Shown here: in pieces, positions 52,646 to 63,397 of the stretch
Layout of the letters: the number at the start of each line of letters is the position of its first letter
Numbering within the stretch: position 1 is the first letter of the stretch
Origin: Polaribacter glomeratus
GTDB taxonomy: Bacteria; Bacteroidota; Bacteroidia; Flavobacteriales; Flavobacteriaceae
Reading direction: 5' to 3'
DNA length: 64,000 nucleotides
NCBI RefSeq assembly: GCF_002954665.1
Contig: NZ_MSCM01000002.1
Span: 778,767-842,766 of the forward strand
Program-made: the position numbers and the translations under genes
The notes under the pieces: model-generated
What the model saw: the letters and a program-made list of their open reading frames with translations, nothing else
Told to the model about the DNA's origin: nothing
The model's database searches: none

Positions 52646-53151
52646 ATACAGATTACCTATAAAATATAAATTGAGCAACCCTCTTTTTTAATAAAAGAAG
52701 TAATGCAAGCAACTTTTAAATAATTTCTGAACTTTTTTTAGAATATTTAAAACAATTTATTTTAATAATTTTTTATAAAATAAGTAGCTTGCTTATTGAT
52801 TTTTTAAAAAAAATATATAAATTTTACTAGTATATGTGTTTATTCATTTAATGAGTGTATACTTCTTAATATTTACAACATCTTCTAAGAATTAGTTATG
52901 CAGTTCCAATAAATTATGTACATTTATGGTACATTTAAGCGTTCTTAACTCCTAGCACAATTTACTTTTACTGTATTTTTTGAAACACCCTAAACGCTTC
53001 CCTACTATTTTATTCACAATTAATTTTTGATGTAAAAATCATCCAAAAAATTGTACCTATTAAAATTTTAGAGCTCATCGACAATAAGATTAGTTCAATA
53101 TATAGTAGCACTACTATAAACTTAAACTGATTAATAAAATGTATTAATGTC
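52646..53151. other. Spacer between two kinase genes
   Basis: The 506-bp gap is about three-quarters A/T, with stop codons in all frames. A weak ctttttt/aaaag pairing near 52682-52700 may end the upstream transcript. No tRNA, operator or gene was recognised. Confidence 0.45.
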
Positions 53152-54750
53152 ATGAATATGGAGTCCTTAAAAAAAACGCTAAAAAGTGAACAAGCCTATC
53201 GAAATAAAGAAAGAGAAAAGAGAACTATAGAGTTAGCCAACCTTAAAGTTGAATTAGAACAACAAATAGTTTGCTTAGATGAAGCAGCTATTGTTTCTGA
53301 AGCAGATGCAGAAGGCAACATTATTTTTGCGAACGATAAATTTTGTGAAATTTCTGGATACAAAAGAGAAGAATTACTTGGCGTAAACCATAGAATATTA
53401 AAAAGCGGTAAACAACCTGATGCTTTATTTATGGATATGATGAAAACGATAAGTAATGGAGGTGTGTTTAAAGGTAATTTATTAAACAAGAAAAAAGGAG
53501 GGAAAGAATTTTACTGGGTAGTTTCTACTATTATGCCTTTTAAAGATGTAAACGGTAAAATAATTAAATATGTAAGTATTCGATTTGATATAACTGCACA
53601 AGTTGAGCAAAAAGAAGCCCTTATAAAGCAAGCTGAAGAGCTAAGACAGTTTATTGAAACAGCCAATGCACCTATTTTTGGTATTGATAGTAAAGGGTTG
53701 GTTAATGAGTGGAATCAAACATCCGAAAAAATTACTGGCTATACAAAACACGATGTATTAGGTAAAGATTTGGTACAAACCTATATTACAGAAGATTATA
53801 GAGAATCTGTAAAAAAAGTGTTAGATGATGCTTTACTTGGCAAAGAAACTGCCAATTATGAGTTTCCGTTATTTACTAAAGATAATAAAAGAGTAATGGT
53901 TTTATTAAACTCAAGTACACGCCGCGATATTAGTGGAGAAATTACAGGTGTATTAGGCGTAGGACAAGATATTACAGAGTTAGTTGGGTATCGTAAAGAG
54001 CTAGAGTTAAAAGTAAATGAAAGAACCTTAGAGTTAATCGAAGCGCTAAAAAAAGAAAAAGAACTAAGCGAATTAAAATCAAAATTTGTTTCAACAGCAT
54101 CTCATGAGTTTAGAACACCGTTATCTGCAATTAACTTTGCTGCAGGCTCGATTAGAAAATATTGGACTAGAATGGACCCAGTTATTATGGATAAAAAACT
54201 ACATAAAATAGAAGATCAAGTAAAGCATATGACAAAATTACTAGACGATATTTTAATTGTTGGTCAAGCCGAAGCTGGTAAAATTAGATATAAACCTTTG
54301 CACATAAATCTTGGAGATTTTATTAATGAAATTATTGAAGAAGTTAATAGTTCATATAAAAAATCTCACAAAATTTCGACAATCGATCATGAAAAATTAA
54401 AAAATGGTGATATTCTTATTGATGAAAAATTAGGTCGAAATATTTTTATAAATATTATTGGTAACGCTATTAAATTTTCTCCGGATGCCAATAAAGTTAC
54501 AATTCAATTTTCATCCGAAGAAGAGTATATCGTTATTTCAATTACAGATTACGGCATAGGAATTCCTAAAACAGAATTAAAAAATATATTTGAGCCGTTT
54601 ACTAGAGGCCGTAATGTTGATTTAATTCAGGGAACTGGCCTTGGTTTATCAATTGCAAAAGAAGCAATAGATATTATGAAAGGAAAAATAATTGTTAAAA
54701 GTAACAATGGTAACGGAACATCATTTATTGTAAAAATTTTAAATATTTAA
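53152..54750 (+). CDS. Soluble PAS-PAS-HisKA-HATPase histidine kinase
   Basis: A 532-residue cytoplasmic kinase with no membrane segment. A short N-terminal coil contains AYRNKEREKRTIELANLKVE, a decayed single copy of the 21-residue repeat seen in the upstream kinase. PAS1 covers ~48-155 and PAS2 ~165-285 (FIETANAPIFGIDSKGLVNE, nearly identical to the PAS of the upstream kinase). The histidine is H318 in TASHEFRTPLSA, and the ATPase motifs are DYGIGIPKTEL and GTGLGLSIAKEA. It arose by duplication of the upstream kinase core and precedes a receiver gene by 20 bp. Confidence 0.93.
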   Translation: MNMESLKKTLKSEQAYRNKEREKRTIELANLKVELEQQIVCLDEAAIVSEADAEGNIIFANDKFCEISGYKREELLGVNHRILKSGKQPDALFMDMMKTISNGGVFKGNLLNKKKGGKEFYWVVSTIMPFKDVNGKIIKYVSIRFDITAQVEQKEALIKQAEELRQFIETANAPIFGIDSKGLVNEWNQTSEKITGYTKHDVLGKDLVQTYITEDYRESVKKVLDDALLGKETANYEFPLFTKDNKRVMVLLNSSTRRDISGEITGVLGVGQDITELVGYRKELELKVNERTLELIEALKKEKELSELKSKFVSTASHEFRTPLSAINFAAGSIRKYWTRMDPVIMDKKLHKIEDQVKHMTKLLDDILIVGQAEAGKIRYKPLHINLGDFINEIIEEVNSSYKKSHKISTIDHEKLKNGDILIDEKLGRNIFINIIGNAIKFSPDANKVTIQFSSEEEYIVISITDYGIGIPKTELKNIFEPFTRGRNVDLIQGTGLGLSIAKEAIDIMKGKIIVKSNNGNGTSFIVKILNI

Positions 54751-54770
54751 AACAAACACATAAAACCACT

Positions 54771-55265
54771 ATGCATAAAATATTAATTGTAGAAGACACA
54801 TTGGCTATAAGAGAAGAGGTTTGCGATATTCTTGAAATGGAAGGTTATGTAGTTTTTCAAGCAGGAAATGGAAGAGTTGGTTATGAAATGGCTTTAAAAA
54901 AGAGTCCAGATCTTATTATTTCTGACATATTAATGCCACCACTTAATGGTTTTCAAATGTTTAAAAAATTACAAAGTGATACCAGAACAATGAGTATTCC
55001 TTTAATTTTTATTTCTGCTAAGGGCGAAAAAGAAGACATTAGAATTGGAATGAATTTAGGGGCTGAAGATTATTTATGCAAACCAATAAATATAGATGAT
55101 TTGGTAAATGCTGTAAAAAATAAAATTAAAAAGAAATCTATTATAGATCAAAATATTATTGATAAAACAGCAAGATTATCTAACCTTGTGGAAAATCAGA
55201 AAGGTAAAATAGATACACTAGAGAGCCAAGTTATTAAGCTAACTAAATTATTAAAAGACCTTTAA
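54771..55265 (+). CDS. Stand-alone response-regulator receiver
   Basis: A 164-residue protein with one receiver domain (residues 1-~120): the acidic pair ED at 8-9 (ILIVEDTLAIREEV), phospho-acceptor D52 (IISDILMPPLNGF), and the conserved lysine in YLCKPINIDD. The C-terminal ~40 residues form a coiled coil, with no output domain. It is probably a phosphate shuttle or a target of the kinase 20 bp upstream. Its receiver closely matches those of the next two receiver genes. Confidence 0.92.
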   Translation: MHKILIVEDTLAIREEVCDILEMEGYVVFQAGNGRVGYEMALKKSPDLIISDILMPPLNGFQMFKKLQSDTRTMSIPLIFISAKGEKEDIRIGMNLGAEDYLCKPINIDDLVNAVKNKIKKKSIIDQNIIDKTARLSNLVENQKGKIDTLESQVIKLTKLLKDL

Positions 55266-55498
55266 ATTTTGGGTTTTTTTAAATAAAAACGAACCTAAAT
55301 AGTGCTTGCTGATTAAAAAAAATAAAAGGTTTAGATATTTTATTTATTAAAATTAAGTCAATTTACTTAGTAATCTTATAAATAGCTTTGAAATTAAAAA
55401 AATTAACAGCTAAATAAAAACAGGTTTAACTTCTAAAGACCTAACTTAACCAAACTTAACACTCTTAATTGGGGTTAATTTAAAAAATACTATGAGCT

Positions 55499-57106
55499 AT
55501 GAGTAAACTTTCGTACAAAGAATTAGAGAAGGAACTTATGGAGTTAAAAAAAACTCAAAATAGTTCTTCAAAAAATCAAGAGTATAAAACGCTCTTTGAT
55601 TCTATGCCAGAAATGGTAGAAATTATAGAACTAATTTATAATAATAACAATGAACCTATCGATTTCTATATTAGAGATATAAACCTTTCTCTAGCAAAAC
55701 TGCTAGGTAAACCTAAAGAGCAATTAATAAATAAAAAAGTATCTTCTATAGTTAATATTATAGAAGACAGTTGGTTTTCTTATTTTGCTGGCGTTGATAA
55801 AACAGGCGAAACGATTAGTTTTAAAAATTATGGGGCTGAATTTGATAAATATTATTTTGTTACAGCATGGAAAATTTCTAAAAATAGGGTGGGCGTTTCT
55901 TTTACGGATATTACCAAAAACGAAACCGAGAAACTAAAAGTTCAAAAATTTAATAAATCAATATTAGACAATATTCCTGCAGATCTTGCTATTTTTGATA
56001 AAGATCATAATTATTTATATATAAATCCAAATGGTATTCGAGACAAAGAAACTAGAAAATGGATGATTGGAAAAACTGATTTTGATTACTGTAACCTTAG
56101 AGGGATTGATGACTCTATAGCCCAACGTAGGCGAGATATTTTTAATAAAGTTGTTAAAACAAAGCAACAAATAGAATGGGTAGAGGAATATGAGAAAGAA
56201 GGCAAAACCGTTTATTTAATGCGTAATTTTTATCCTGTTTTTATTGATGCTGTTTTTCAATATATAATAGGTTATGGTATTGACATTTCAGAACAAAAAA
56301 TAGCCCAAAAACAACTAAAAGAGTTAAATAACAACCTTGAAGAAAAAGTAAAAGAACGAACTATAGAATTGCTTACTATAGAGCGCAAATTAAGATTATC
56401 GTTAAGTAAAGAAATAGAGTTAAATGAATTAAAATCGAGATTTGTTTCAACAGCATCTCACGAATTTAGAACGCCATTGTCTGTAATTATTTTTGCTGCT
56501 GGATCTATTAAAAAATACCGTTCTAAAATGGCGCCTTTTATGATAGATGCAAAACTAGCTAAAATAGAAACTCAAGCAATGCATATGACCGCATTAATAG
56601 AAGATATTTTAATTGTAGGACAAGCAGATGCTGGTAAAACTCGCAACAAGCCTTTGTATGTAAATCTTGGAGATTTTATTCTTAAAATAATCGATGAAGT
56701 ACAAAGTTCTTCTCAAAAATCGCATAAAATAGAGTTAATAGATACAGAAAAATTAAAAAGTGGTACTATTTTTATTGATGAAAAATTAGGTCGAAATATT
56801 TTTATTAATTTGATTAACAATGCTGTAAAATTTTCTCCGGATGCTAATAAAGTTATTGTTAATGTTTCATCCGAAGAAAATTATATTGTTATTTCAATTA
56901 CAGATTTTGGAATTGGAATTCCAAAATCTAAACTTAAAAGCATATTTATTCCTTTTAGTCGAGGAAATAATGTTGATTTAATTCAGGGAACAGGACTTGG
57001 TTTATCAATTGTAAAAGGAGCCATAGATATAATAGGCGCAGAAATAGAAGTTCAAAGTATTATTGGCAAAGGAGCCACTTTTACTGTTAAAATTCCTAAA
57101 ATTTAA
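55499..57106 (+). CDS. Soluble PAS-HisKA-HATPase histidine kinase
   Basis: A 535-residue cytoplasmic kinase. An N-terminal coil (SKLSYKELEKELMELKK) leads to two PAS-like regions (~25-150 and ~155-275, the latter with LAIFDKDHNYLYINPNGIR). The histidine is H321 in TASHEFRTPLSVI; ATPase motifs are DFGIGIPKSKL and GTGLGLSIVKGA. The kinase core is a paralogue of those at 49604 and 53152. It sits 5 bp upstream of a receiver-kinase gene, which may be its phosphotransfer partner. Confidence 0.93.
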   Translation: MSKLSYKELEKELMELKKTQNSSSKNQEYKTLFDSMPEMVEIIELIYNNNNEPIDFYIRDINLSLAKLLGKPKEQLINKKVSSIVNIIEDSWFSYFAGVDKTGETISFKNYGAEFDKYYFVTAWKISKNRVGVSFTDITKNETEKLKVQKFNKSILDNIPADLAIFDKDHNYLYINPNGIRDKETRKWMIGKTDFDYCNLRGIDDSIAQRRRDIFNKVVKTKQQIEWVEEYEKEGKTVYLMRNFYPVFIDAVFQYIIGYGIDISEQKIAQKQLKELNNNLEEKVKERTIELLTIERKLRLSLSKEIELNELKSRFVSTASHEFRTPLSVIIFAAGSIKKYRSKMAPFMIDAKLAKIETQAMHMTALIEDILIVGQADAGKTRNKPLYVNLGDFILKIIDEVQSSSQKSHKIELIDTEKLKSGTIFIDEKLGRNIFINLINNAVKFSPDANKVIVNVSSEENYIVISITDFGIGIPKSKLKSIFIPFSRGNNVDLIQGTGLGLSIVKGAIDIIGAEIEVQSIIGKGATFTVKIPKI

Positions 57107-57111
57107 AAAAT

Positions 57112-58212
57112 ATGCTGTATACAATTCTAATTGTAGAAGATACATTGGCAATAAGAGACGAAATTTTCGATATTCTAATAATGGAGGGTTATATAGTCTT
57201 TAAGGCAGAAAACGGAAAAGTTGGTTTTGAAATGGCCTTGAAAGAAAATCCAGATCTTATTATTTCAGACATATTAATGCCAAATCTTAGCGGTTTTGAA
57301 ATGTTAGATAAATTACAAAAGCATCAGAAAACAAGAGATATACCATTGATTTTTCTTTCTGCTAAAGGTAAAAAAGAAGATATTAGAATTGGCATGAATT
57401 TAGGTGCTGAAGATTATTTAACCAAACCAATAGAAATTAACAATTTGTTAAATGCGGTTGAAAATAAACTTAAAAAGAAAGTGCTTAGAGATCAAAAGGT
57501 TAGTGATAAAACAGCCACTCTAAACGCTATTCTTGAGAATCAAAAAAACGAACTAGAGAATTATTCTCATCTAATTTCTCATGAATTAAAATCTTCGGTA
57601 AGAAATGTTTCAGACCTTTTGGCTTGGACTAAAGAAGAAGCAGCACAAACTAATAATTTTGAAAATTCTAGTCTTATGATTGAGCTGATGCAGGATAAGA
57701 TAGAAAAAATGGAGTTATTATTAGTGAGAATTGAACTTTATAAAAACATAACACCTGCTTGTTTTAGAGATCGTTTAATTTATACGGATACACTTGTAGA
57801 GCGTGTGGCAAATAAAATAGAGAAACCTTCTCATATTAGCATAAAAATAAAGAATAAACTACCTAACTTGTTTGCGGATGAAAAGATGTTAGAAAAATTA
57901 TTTGAGATACTAATTCAAAATGCTGTAAACCATATAGATAAAGAAATGGGTTTCATTGAAATTGATTGTAAAATAACTAAAAAAGATTATCTTTTTTCAA
58001 TTAAAGACAATGGTGTTGGCATTCACGAAAAATACCACAAAAAAATATTTGAAATGTTTCAAACAGTTGAGTCTAATAAATCTTTAGGAATTGGTTTAAG
58101 TATTGTTGAAAAAATTATTTCTAATTATAAAGGAAAAATACATGTAGAAAGTATCCCTCAAAAGCAAACAATATTTTATTTCAACATTCCAATAACAAAT
58201 AATTATGAGTAA
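57112..58212 (+). CDS. Receiver-histidine kinase hybrid (REC-HisKA-HATPase)
   Basis: A 366-residue protein. The N-terminal receiver has acceptor D53 (IISDILMPNLSGFEM) and lysine in YLTKPIEINN, and closely matches the stand-alone receiver at 54771. It is joined by a coil to a kinase with H157 in HLISHELKSSVRNVSDLL and ATPase motifs FSIKDNGVGIHEKYH and SLGIGLSIVEK. The H-box is of the phytochrome-like kind rather than that of the neighbours. The stop overlaps the next gene by 8 bp, so the two are translationally coupled. Confidence 0.92.
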   Translation: MLYTILIVEDTLAIRDEIFDILIMEGYIVFKAENGKVGFEMALKENPDLIISDILMPNLSGFEMLDKLQKHQKTRDIPLIFLSAKGKKEDIRIGMNLGAEDYLTKPIEINNLLNAVENKLKKKVLRDQKVSDKTATLNAILENQKNELENYSHLISHELKSSVRNVSDLLAWTKEEAAQTNNFENSSLMIELMQDKIEKMELLLVRIELYKNITPACFRDRLIYTDTLVERVANKIEKPSHISIKIKNKLPNLFADEKMLEKLFEILIQNAVNHIDKEMGFIEIDCKITKKDYLFSIKDNGVGIHEKYHKKIFEMFQTVESNKSLGIGLSIVEKIISNYKGKIHVESIPQKQTIFYFNIPITNNYE

Positions 58213-61200
58213 AATTTTAGTAGTTGAAGATTCCGAAGGTATAAGAGACGAAATTTGTGACATTCTTAGGTTTGAAGGTTTTGAAGTTATTTATTCTGAG
58301 GATGGTGAAAGAGGCTTAGAATTGGCAAAAAAAGAACTACCAAATTTAATTCTTTCAGATATTTTAATGCCAAAATTAAATGGGTATCAGTTATTAGCAG
58401 AGCTTCAAAAATCACCCACTACAAAATCAATTCCTTTTATTTTTCTTTCAGGTAAAGCTCAATTGGCAGACTTAAGAAAGGGTATGAATTTAGGTGCCGA
58501 AGACTATTTAGTAAAACCTTTTAATACAGAAGAGTTAATTAAAGTTGTAAAACGTAAATTAAAAAAACATCAATTAGTTCAAGATAACATAGACAAACTA
58601 GTAGACGAAAACGAATTCTTATTAAAAGAAGCCGGCCGAATGGCAAAAATAGGTTATTGGATATATGATAAGAAAACAGACGAATTTAGATGGTCTAAGG
58701 CAATTCATCAAATTTTTGGCAGCGACCCAAAACACGGTAGACCATCGCTAGATATAATTCTTAATTGTTTTAATAAAGAATCAAGAGAAAAAACTATTAA
58801 AGCAACCTACGAACTTACCGTTAACGGTGCTCCTTACGATATTGATTTGCAAATGAATAACTTAGAGGGCCAAAAGCTTTGGGTGCAAGATATTGGAGAG
58901 CCTTTATATAATGATAAAAACGAAATTATTGGTGCCAGAGGCGTAATGCGAGACATTACCAAATTAAAGAATGATCAAGAAGAGTTAAGACAATCTAAAA
59001 ATGAGTTAGAAAAATCCTTAAAAACAGTTCAGATAAGCGAATTTTTACTTAAAGAAGGAAGTGTAATGGCAAAATTTGGGGTTTTTGAAATTAACACCCA
59101 AAAAGATACCAAGTATTTTTCTGATGAAATGTATCGTATTTTTAATTTAGAGCTAGATCAAGAGCATGCTTTTGAAGCAATTAGAAAGGCTTTTAAAAAG
59201 AAATCGAGGGCTCTTTTAGCTACACATGTGCAAATATGTATGGAAAAAGGTATCCCTTTTGATACAGAACTTGAAATAGAACTTGAAGAAAAGCCTATTA
59301 CTTGGATACGAATATTGGGTAAGCCAATTTATGATGAAAATAATGAGATTATTGGTAGGCGAGGTCTTATACAAGACATTACAGATATAAAGATTTCACA
59401 ATTTGAATTAGAATTGTCTAAACAAAAGATTCAAACGGCTCTAGAACTAGCTAAAAAAAGAGATTATTCCTTAAAAGAGGCAAGTAAAGTAGCTAAAATA
59501 GGATATTGGGAATACAATAGTCTAACCGATATCGTTACTTGGTCTGAGTATATTTATAATATTTTTGGGGTCGATTTTAAAAAAAGACCTCAACAATTAT
59601 CTAAAACCGTTAAAACTTTTGATGAAGAGTCTCAAAAAAGGATAACGCAAGCAACACTAGATCTTACTAATAAGGGCTTGCCGTATGATATTGAGTTGAG
59701 ATTTATTAACCATAAAAAAGAAGTGGTTTGGGCACGAAGTGTAGCGCAACCTGTATACAACGATAAAAATGAAATAGTTGGTAGAAGAGGTGTTTTGCAG
59801 AATATTACAGATTCTAAAAATACGCAACTTGCTTTAGAACTTTCTAAGCAAAAAATTCAAGCCGCTTTAGAGCAAGTAGAAAAAAGCGAATATTCTAAGA
59901 ATGAGGGAAGTAAAATAGCCAAAATTGGATATTGGGAACACGATTTAGTAACAAATGCTGTTATCTGGTCTGATTATGTGTATCAAATATTTGAGTCGAA
60001 TCCTAAAGCAGGAATTCCTTCACAAAATGATATTTTAAAAAGATTTAATAAAGAATCTCAAGAAAAACTTGAGCAAGCAACCATAGATATTGTTACAAAA
60101 GGTAAGCCTTACGACATTGAATTAAAATTTATAAATCTTAAAAATAAAGAGGTTTGGTTACGAAATGTGGCCCAGCCAATATTTAACCAACAAAACGAAA
60201 TTGTTGGTAAAAGAGGCGTAATGCAAGATATTACAGATTCTAAAAATGCGCAATTAGAATTAGAGCTCTCTAAACAAAAGATTCAGAGCGCTTTAGAGCT
60301 AGTAGAGGAAAATGAATACTCATTAAAAGAAGCCGGTAGAATGGCTGTAATAGGTTATTGGAAATACGATAAGTTAACAGATACAATTTTTTGGTCTGAT
60401 GCTATTCATCAAATTTATGGTACAGATCCTAAAAAGGAAGTACCAGAAATTGATGTAATTCTTAGTTTTTTTGAAGAAGAATCTAGAAAAAAATTAGTAA
60501 ATGCAACGGTAATTATTGCAAATAAAGGAGTTCCTTTTGATATTGATTTACAGTTAACCAATTCAAAAAACGAAGTACGTTGGATACGAAATATTGGTGA
60601 GCCAATATATAACGATAAAAATGAAATTATTGGTAGAAGAGGAGTTTCGCAAGATATTACAGAGCAAAAAATAAAACAAAATGAATTAGATCTTAAAAGT
60701 CTAAAACTACGGGATTTAAACAATGCTTTAAACGAAGCGCAAGAATTGTCTCATTTAGGAAGTTTTGAGTATTTTATTGAAACTGATTCTGTAACATGGT
60801 CTAAAGAGTTGTTTAATATTTTTGAACGCTCCTATAAATTAGGGGCTCCAAATTATTCTGAGCATAAATTACTTTATACAGAAGAAAGTTTTAAGATCAT
60901 GGAACAAGCAGTTAGTAACTGTATAGAACATGAAATACCTTATGATATAGAGCTAGATATTTATACTTTAAATGGTGCTATAAAACATATAATTTCAAGA
61001 GGTAGAGTTTTAAAAGATGCTAACAATATAGTAATAGGTTGTTATGGAACAGCACAAGATGTTACCGAAAGAAAATTAATTCAAAAAGCATTAGACCATA
61101 AAAATGAAAGGCTATATGATTTAAATAAAGCTTTAAATCAGGCGCAAAAACTAAGCCATATTGGAAGTTGGTATTGGGATATGGAGTTAGATCGTGCCGA

Positions 61201-63397
61201 ATGGTCTGATGAAATGTATAATATTTACGGGGTAACTAAAGGTAACTTTTATCCTAGTCACGAAAATGTAACAAAAACCGTTTTACCCGAAGATTTGTAT
61301 AAACTTGAGCAAGGTATTAGCTCATTACTAAATGGTGAAATAGTTACTCCTTTTGAGTTTAGAATAAAGCGGCCGTCTGGTGAAATTAGAACTTTATATA
61401 TTGTAGCACTCGAAAAAAAATCTGAAGAAAGTGTTTTTGGAGTTACGATGGATATTACCGAACGAAAAAAAATTGAAGAAGAACACTTTAGGGTAAAAGA
61501 CAGTTATAAGAGATTATTTAATACTGCCACGGTTTCTATCTGGAATGAAGATTTAAGCCTTGTATTTAAACAAATAGAAGAGCTTAGAGAACTAAATATT
61601 CCTAACATTAAAACATATTTAGAACAACACACTGATGTTTTTTTTTCAATGCTAGAAAAAGTAAAAGTAAACAATGTTAATAGTGCTACTTTAAAATTAT
61701 TTAAGGCAAAAAGTAGTAAAGAGTTTTTAGATAATGTACAATATACATTTGGGGAAGGGGCTAGTTTAGTATTTATAAACCTTATAGAATCTATTTGGAA
61801 TAATGAGAAAACATTTACATCCGAAGTAAATTATAAAACTTTAAAAGGAGATGAGTTTGCTGCATTATTTTCAATTGCTATTCCGCAAACAAAACTAGAA
61901 CAAAAGATAGTTGCCGCTAGTATTCAAAGTATTCAAAGCATAAAAGATGCTGAATCTGCAAATAGAGAATCTTTAAATAAATTAAATGAAGCGCAAAAAT
62001 TAGCTCGTATTGGTAGTTGGTTGTTTAACCCCTTAACTCAAAAAATAGATTGGTCTGATGAAACGTTTCATATTTGGGGTTTTGATCCAGAGAAAGGAGC
62101 TCCTAAATTTGATGCTGTGGTTAATTTAGTTCATGTAGATGATCAAGAATTATTTAATAGCGTTGTTGATAAGGCTGTTAGTTTAGGAAAATCGTACGAT
62201 ATTGAACATAGAATTTGTCTTAAAAATGGTGAGCAAAAAATAATAAGAGCTATTGGTCAACCAGTTTTTGGCAATAATGGTAAAGTGGTTAGCTTGGCTG
62301 GTACTACACAAGATATTACATCGCAAAAGCAAGTATTAGATAAAATTGAAAAAGCCGAAGAAATGTATCGTATTTTAACAGAGTATTCTACCGATTTAAT
62401 TTGTTTGCAAGAACCAGATAGTACTTTTAAATACATCAGTCCGTCTATAGAAAACTTATTGGGCTACAAACAATCAGATTTTCTAGGTAAAACAGTCTTT
62501 AGTATTGTGCATAAAGATGATATTGAGCTTTTAAAAGCGGCAATGAAGAAAAAAGTGTTTATTGGTGAACAAATAGAAGCTTATACTTTTAGAATTCGCC
62601 ATCAAAACGGTCATTTTATTTGGTTAGAATTTTTATCATCTCCTGTATATGTAGAGAATGAAGTTAGTTATTTTGTTACCTCTGCAAGAGATGTTACTCA
62701 ATGGATGTTGGCAAAACAAGAAATTCAAGAATATCAAACATCACTTCAAAAATTAACTATAGAAACTTCTTTGTTAGAAGAAAAACAAAAAAAAGAAATT
62801 GCTTCAAACATACACGATCATCTAAGCCAGTCTTTAATTATTTCGAAAATGAGAATTAATGAGCTTAAAAAAAATCCGCAGTTAAAAATAATTGATGAAG
62901 ATTTAAAATTTATTGAAACACATATTTCTGAAGCTTTAGAGAATAGCCGTAAAATTACTTACGAACTTTCACCACCTGTATTATATCAATTAGGTATTGT
63001 TGCTGCATTAAATTGGTTACTAGACGATGTAGAAGCTACGCATAAAATAGAGTGTAGATTTAACAGCAATATAAATACTATTAAACTAGATGATGTAAGC
63101 TCAATTTTACTTTTTAGAAGTATACAAGAAGTGCTAACCAATACTATAAAATATGCAAAAGCATCTCTAATAACGCTAAATTTTGATAAAGAAAGTGATG
63201 GTGCTGGTATTCTAATAACAGATAACGGTGTTGGGTTTGATACTTCTTTATTAAATAATTACCATAATCATTCTGGGTCAGGTTTTGGTTTATTTACAGT
63301 TAAAGAGCGCATAAGAAACATACAAGGAAAGTTTACGATAGTATCAGAAATAAATGTAGGCACAATAGTTAAAATTTTTATACCTTTAACTCCATGA
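58205..63397 (+). CDS. Giant REC-PAS(x10)-HisKA_3-HATPase sensor kinase
   Basis: A 1730-residue soluble protein. An N-terminal receiver (acceptor D52, LILSDILMPKLNGYQ) is followed by about ten PAS modules, centred near residues 145, 288, 429, 569, 713, 848, 982, 1100, 1265 and 1389, most in PAS_3 form (AKIGYWxY...W). Linkers between modules 2 and 5 repeat LSKQKIQ(T/A/S)ALE, showing internal duplication. The kinase is of NarX type: H1536 in ASNIHDHLSQSLIISKMR, and the ATPase has ITDNGVGFD and GFGLFTVKERI. It overlaps the LuxR-family regulator by ATGA, its probable phosphate acceptor. Confidence 0.93.
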   Translation: MSKILVVEDSEGIRDEICDILRFEGFEVIYSEDGERGLELAKKELPNLILSDILMPKLNGYQLLAELQKSPTTKSIPFIFLSGKAQLADLRKGMNLGAEDYLVKPFNTEELIKVVKRKLKKHQLVQDNIDKLVDENEFLLKEAGRMAKIGYWIYDKKTDEFRWSKAIHQIFGSDPKHGRPSLDIILNCFNKESREKTIKATYELTVNGAPYDIDLQMNNLEGQKLWVQDIGEPLYNDKNEIIGARGVMRDITKLKNDQEELRQSKNELEKSLKTVQISEFLLKEGSVMAKFGVFEINTQKDTKYFSDEMYRIFNLELDQEHAFEAIRKAFKKKSRALLATHVQICMEKGIPFDTELEIELEEKPITWIRILGKPIYDENNEIIGRRGLIQDITDIKISQFELELSKQKIQTALELAKKRDYSLKEASKVAKIGYWEYNSLTDIVTWSEYIYNIFGVDFKKRPQQLSKTVKTFDEESQKRITQATLDLTNKGLPYDIELRFINHKKEVVWARSVAQPVYNDKNEIVGRRGVLQNITDSKNTQLALELSKQKIQAALEQVEKSEYSKNEGSKIAKIGYWEHDLVTNAVIWSDYVYQIFESNPKAGIPSQNDILKRFNKESQEKLEQATIDIVTKGKPYDIELKFINLKNKEVWLRNVAQPIFNQQNEIVGKRGVMQDITDSKNAQLELELSKQKIQSALELVEENEYSLKEAGRMAVIGYWKYDKLTDTIFWSDAIHQIYGTDPKKEVPEIDVILSFFEEESRKKLVNATVIIANKGVPFDIDLQLTNSKNEVRWIRNIGEPIYNDKNEIIGRRGVSQDITEQKIKQNELDLKSLKLRDLNNALNEAQELSHLGSFEYFIETDSVTWSKELFNIFERSYKLGAPNYSEHKLLYTEESFKIMEQAVSNCIEHEIPYDIELDIYTLNGAIKHIISRGRVLKDANNIVIGCYGTAQDVTERKLIQKALDHKNERLYDLNKALNQAQKLSHIGSWYWDMELDRAEWSDEMYNIYGVTKGNFYPSHENVTKTVLPEDLYKLEQGISSLLNGEIVTPFEFRIKRPSGEIRTLYIVALEKKSEESVFGVTMDITERKKIEEEHFRVKDSYKRLFNTATVSIWNEDLSLVFKQIEELRELNIPNIKTYLEQHTDVFFSMLEKVKVNNVNSATLKLFKAKSSKEFLDNVQYTFGEGASLVFINLIESIWNNEKTFTSEVNYKTLKGDEFAALFSIAIPQTKLEQKIVAASIQSIQSIKDAESANRESLNKLNEAQKLARIGSWLFNPLTQKIDWSDETFHIWGFDPEKGAPKFDAVVNLVHVDDQELFNSVVDKAVSLGKSYDIEHRICLKNGEQKIIRAIGQPVFGNNGKVVSLAGTTQDITSQKQVLDKIEKAEEMYRILTEYSTDLICLQEPDSTFKYISPSIENLLGYKQSDFLGKTVFSIVHKDDIELLKAAMKKKVFIGEQIEAYTFRIRHQNGHFIWLEFLSSPVYVENEVSYFVTSARDVTQWMLAKQEIQEYQTSLQKLTIETSLLEEKQKKEIASNIHDHLSQSLIISKMRINELKKNPQLKIIDEDLKFIETHISEALENSRKITYELSPPVLYQLGIVAALNWLLDDVEATHKIECRFNSNINTIKLDDVSSILLFRSIQEVLTNTIKYAKASLITLNFDKESDGAGILITDNGVGFDTSLLNNYHNHSGSGFGLFTVKERIRNIQGKFTIVSEINVGTIVKIFIPLTP

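Noticed and set aside
51539..57106. PAS domains could be LOV light sensors.
   Set aside because: No NCRFLQ-type flavin-binding cysteine motif was found in any PAS module.
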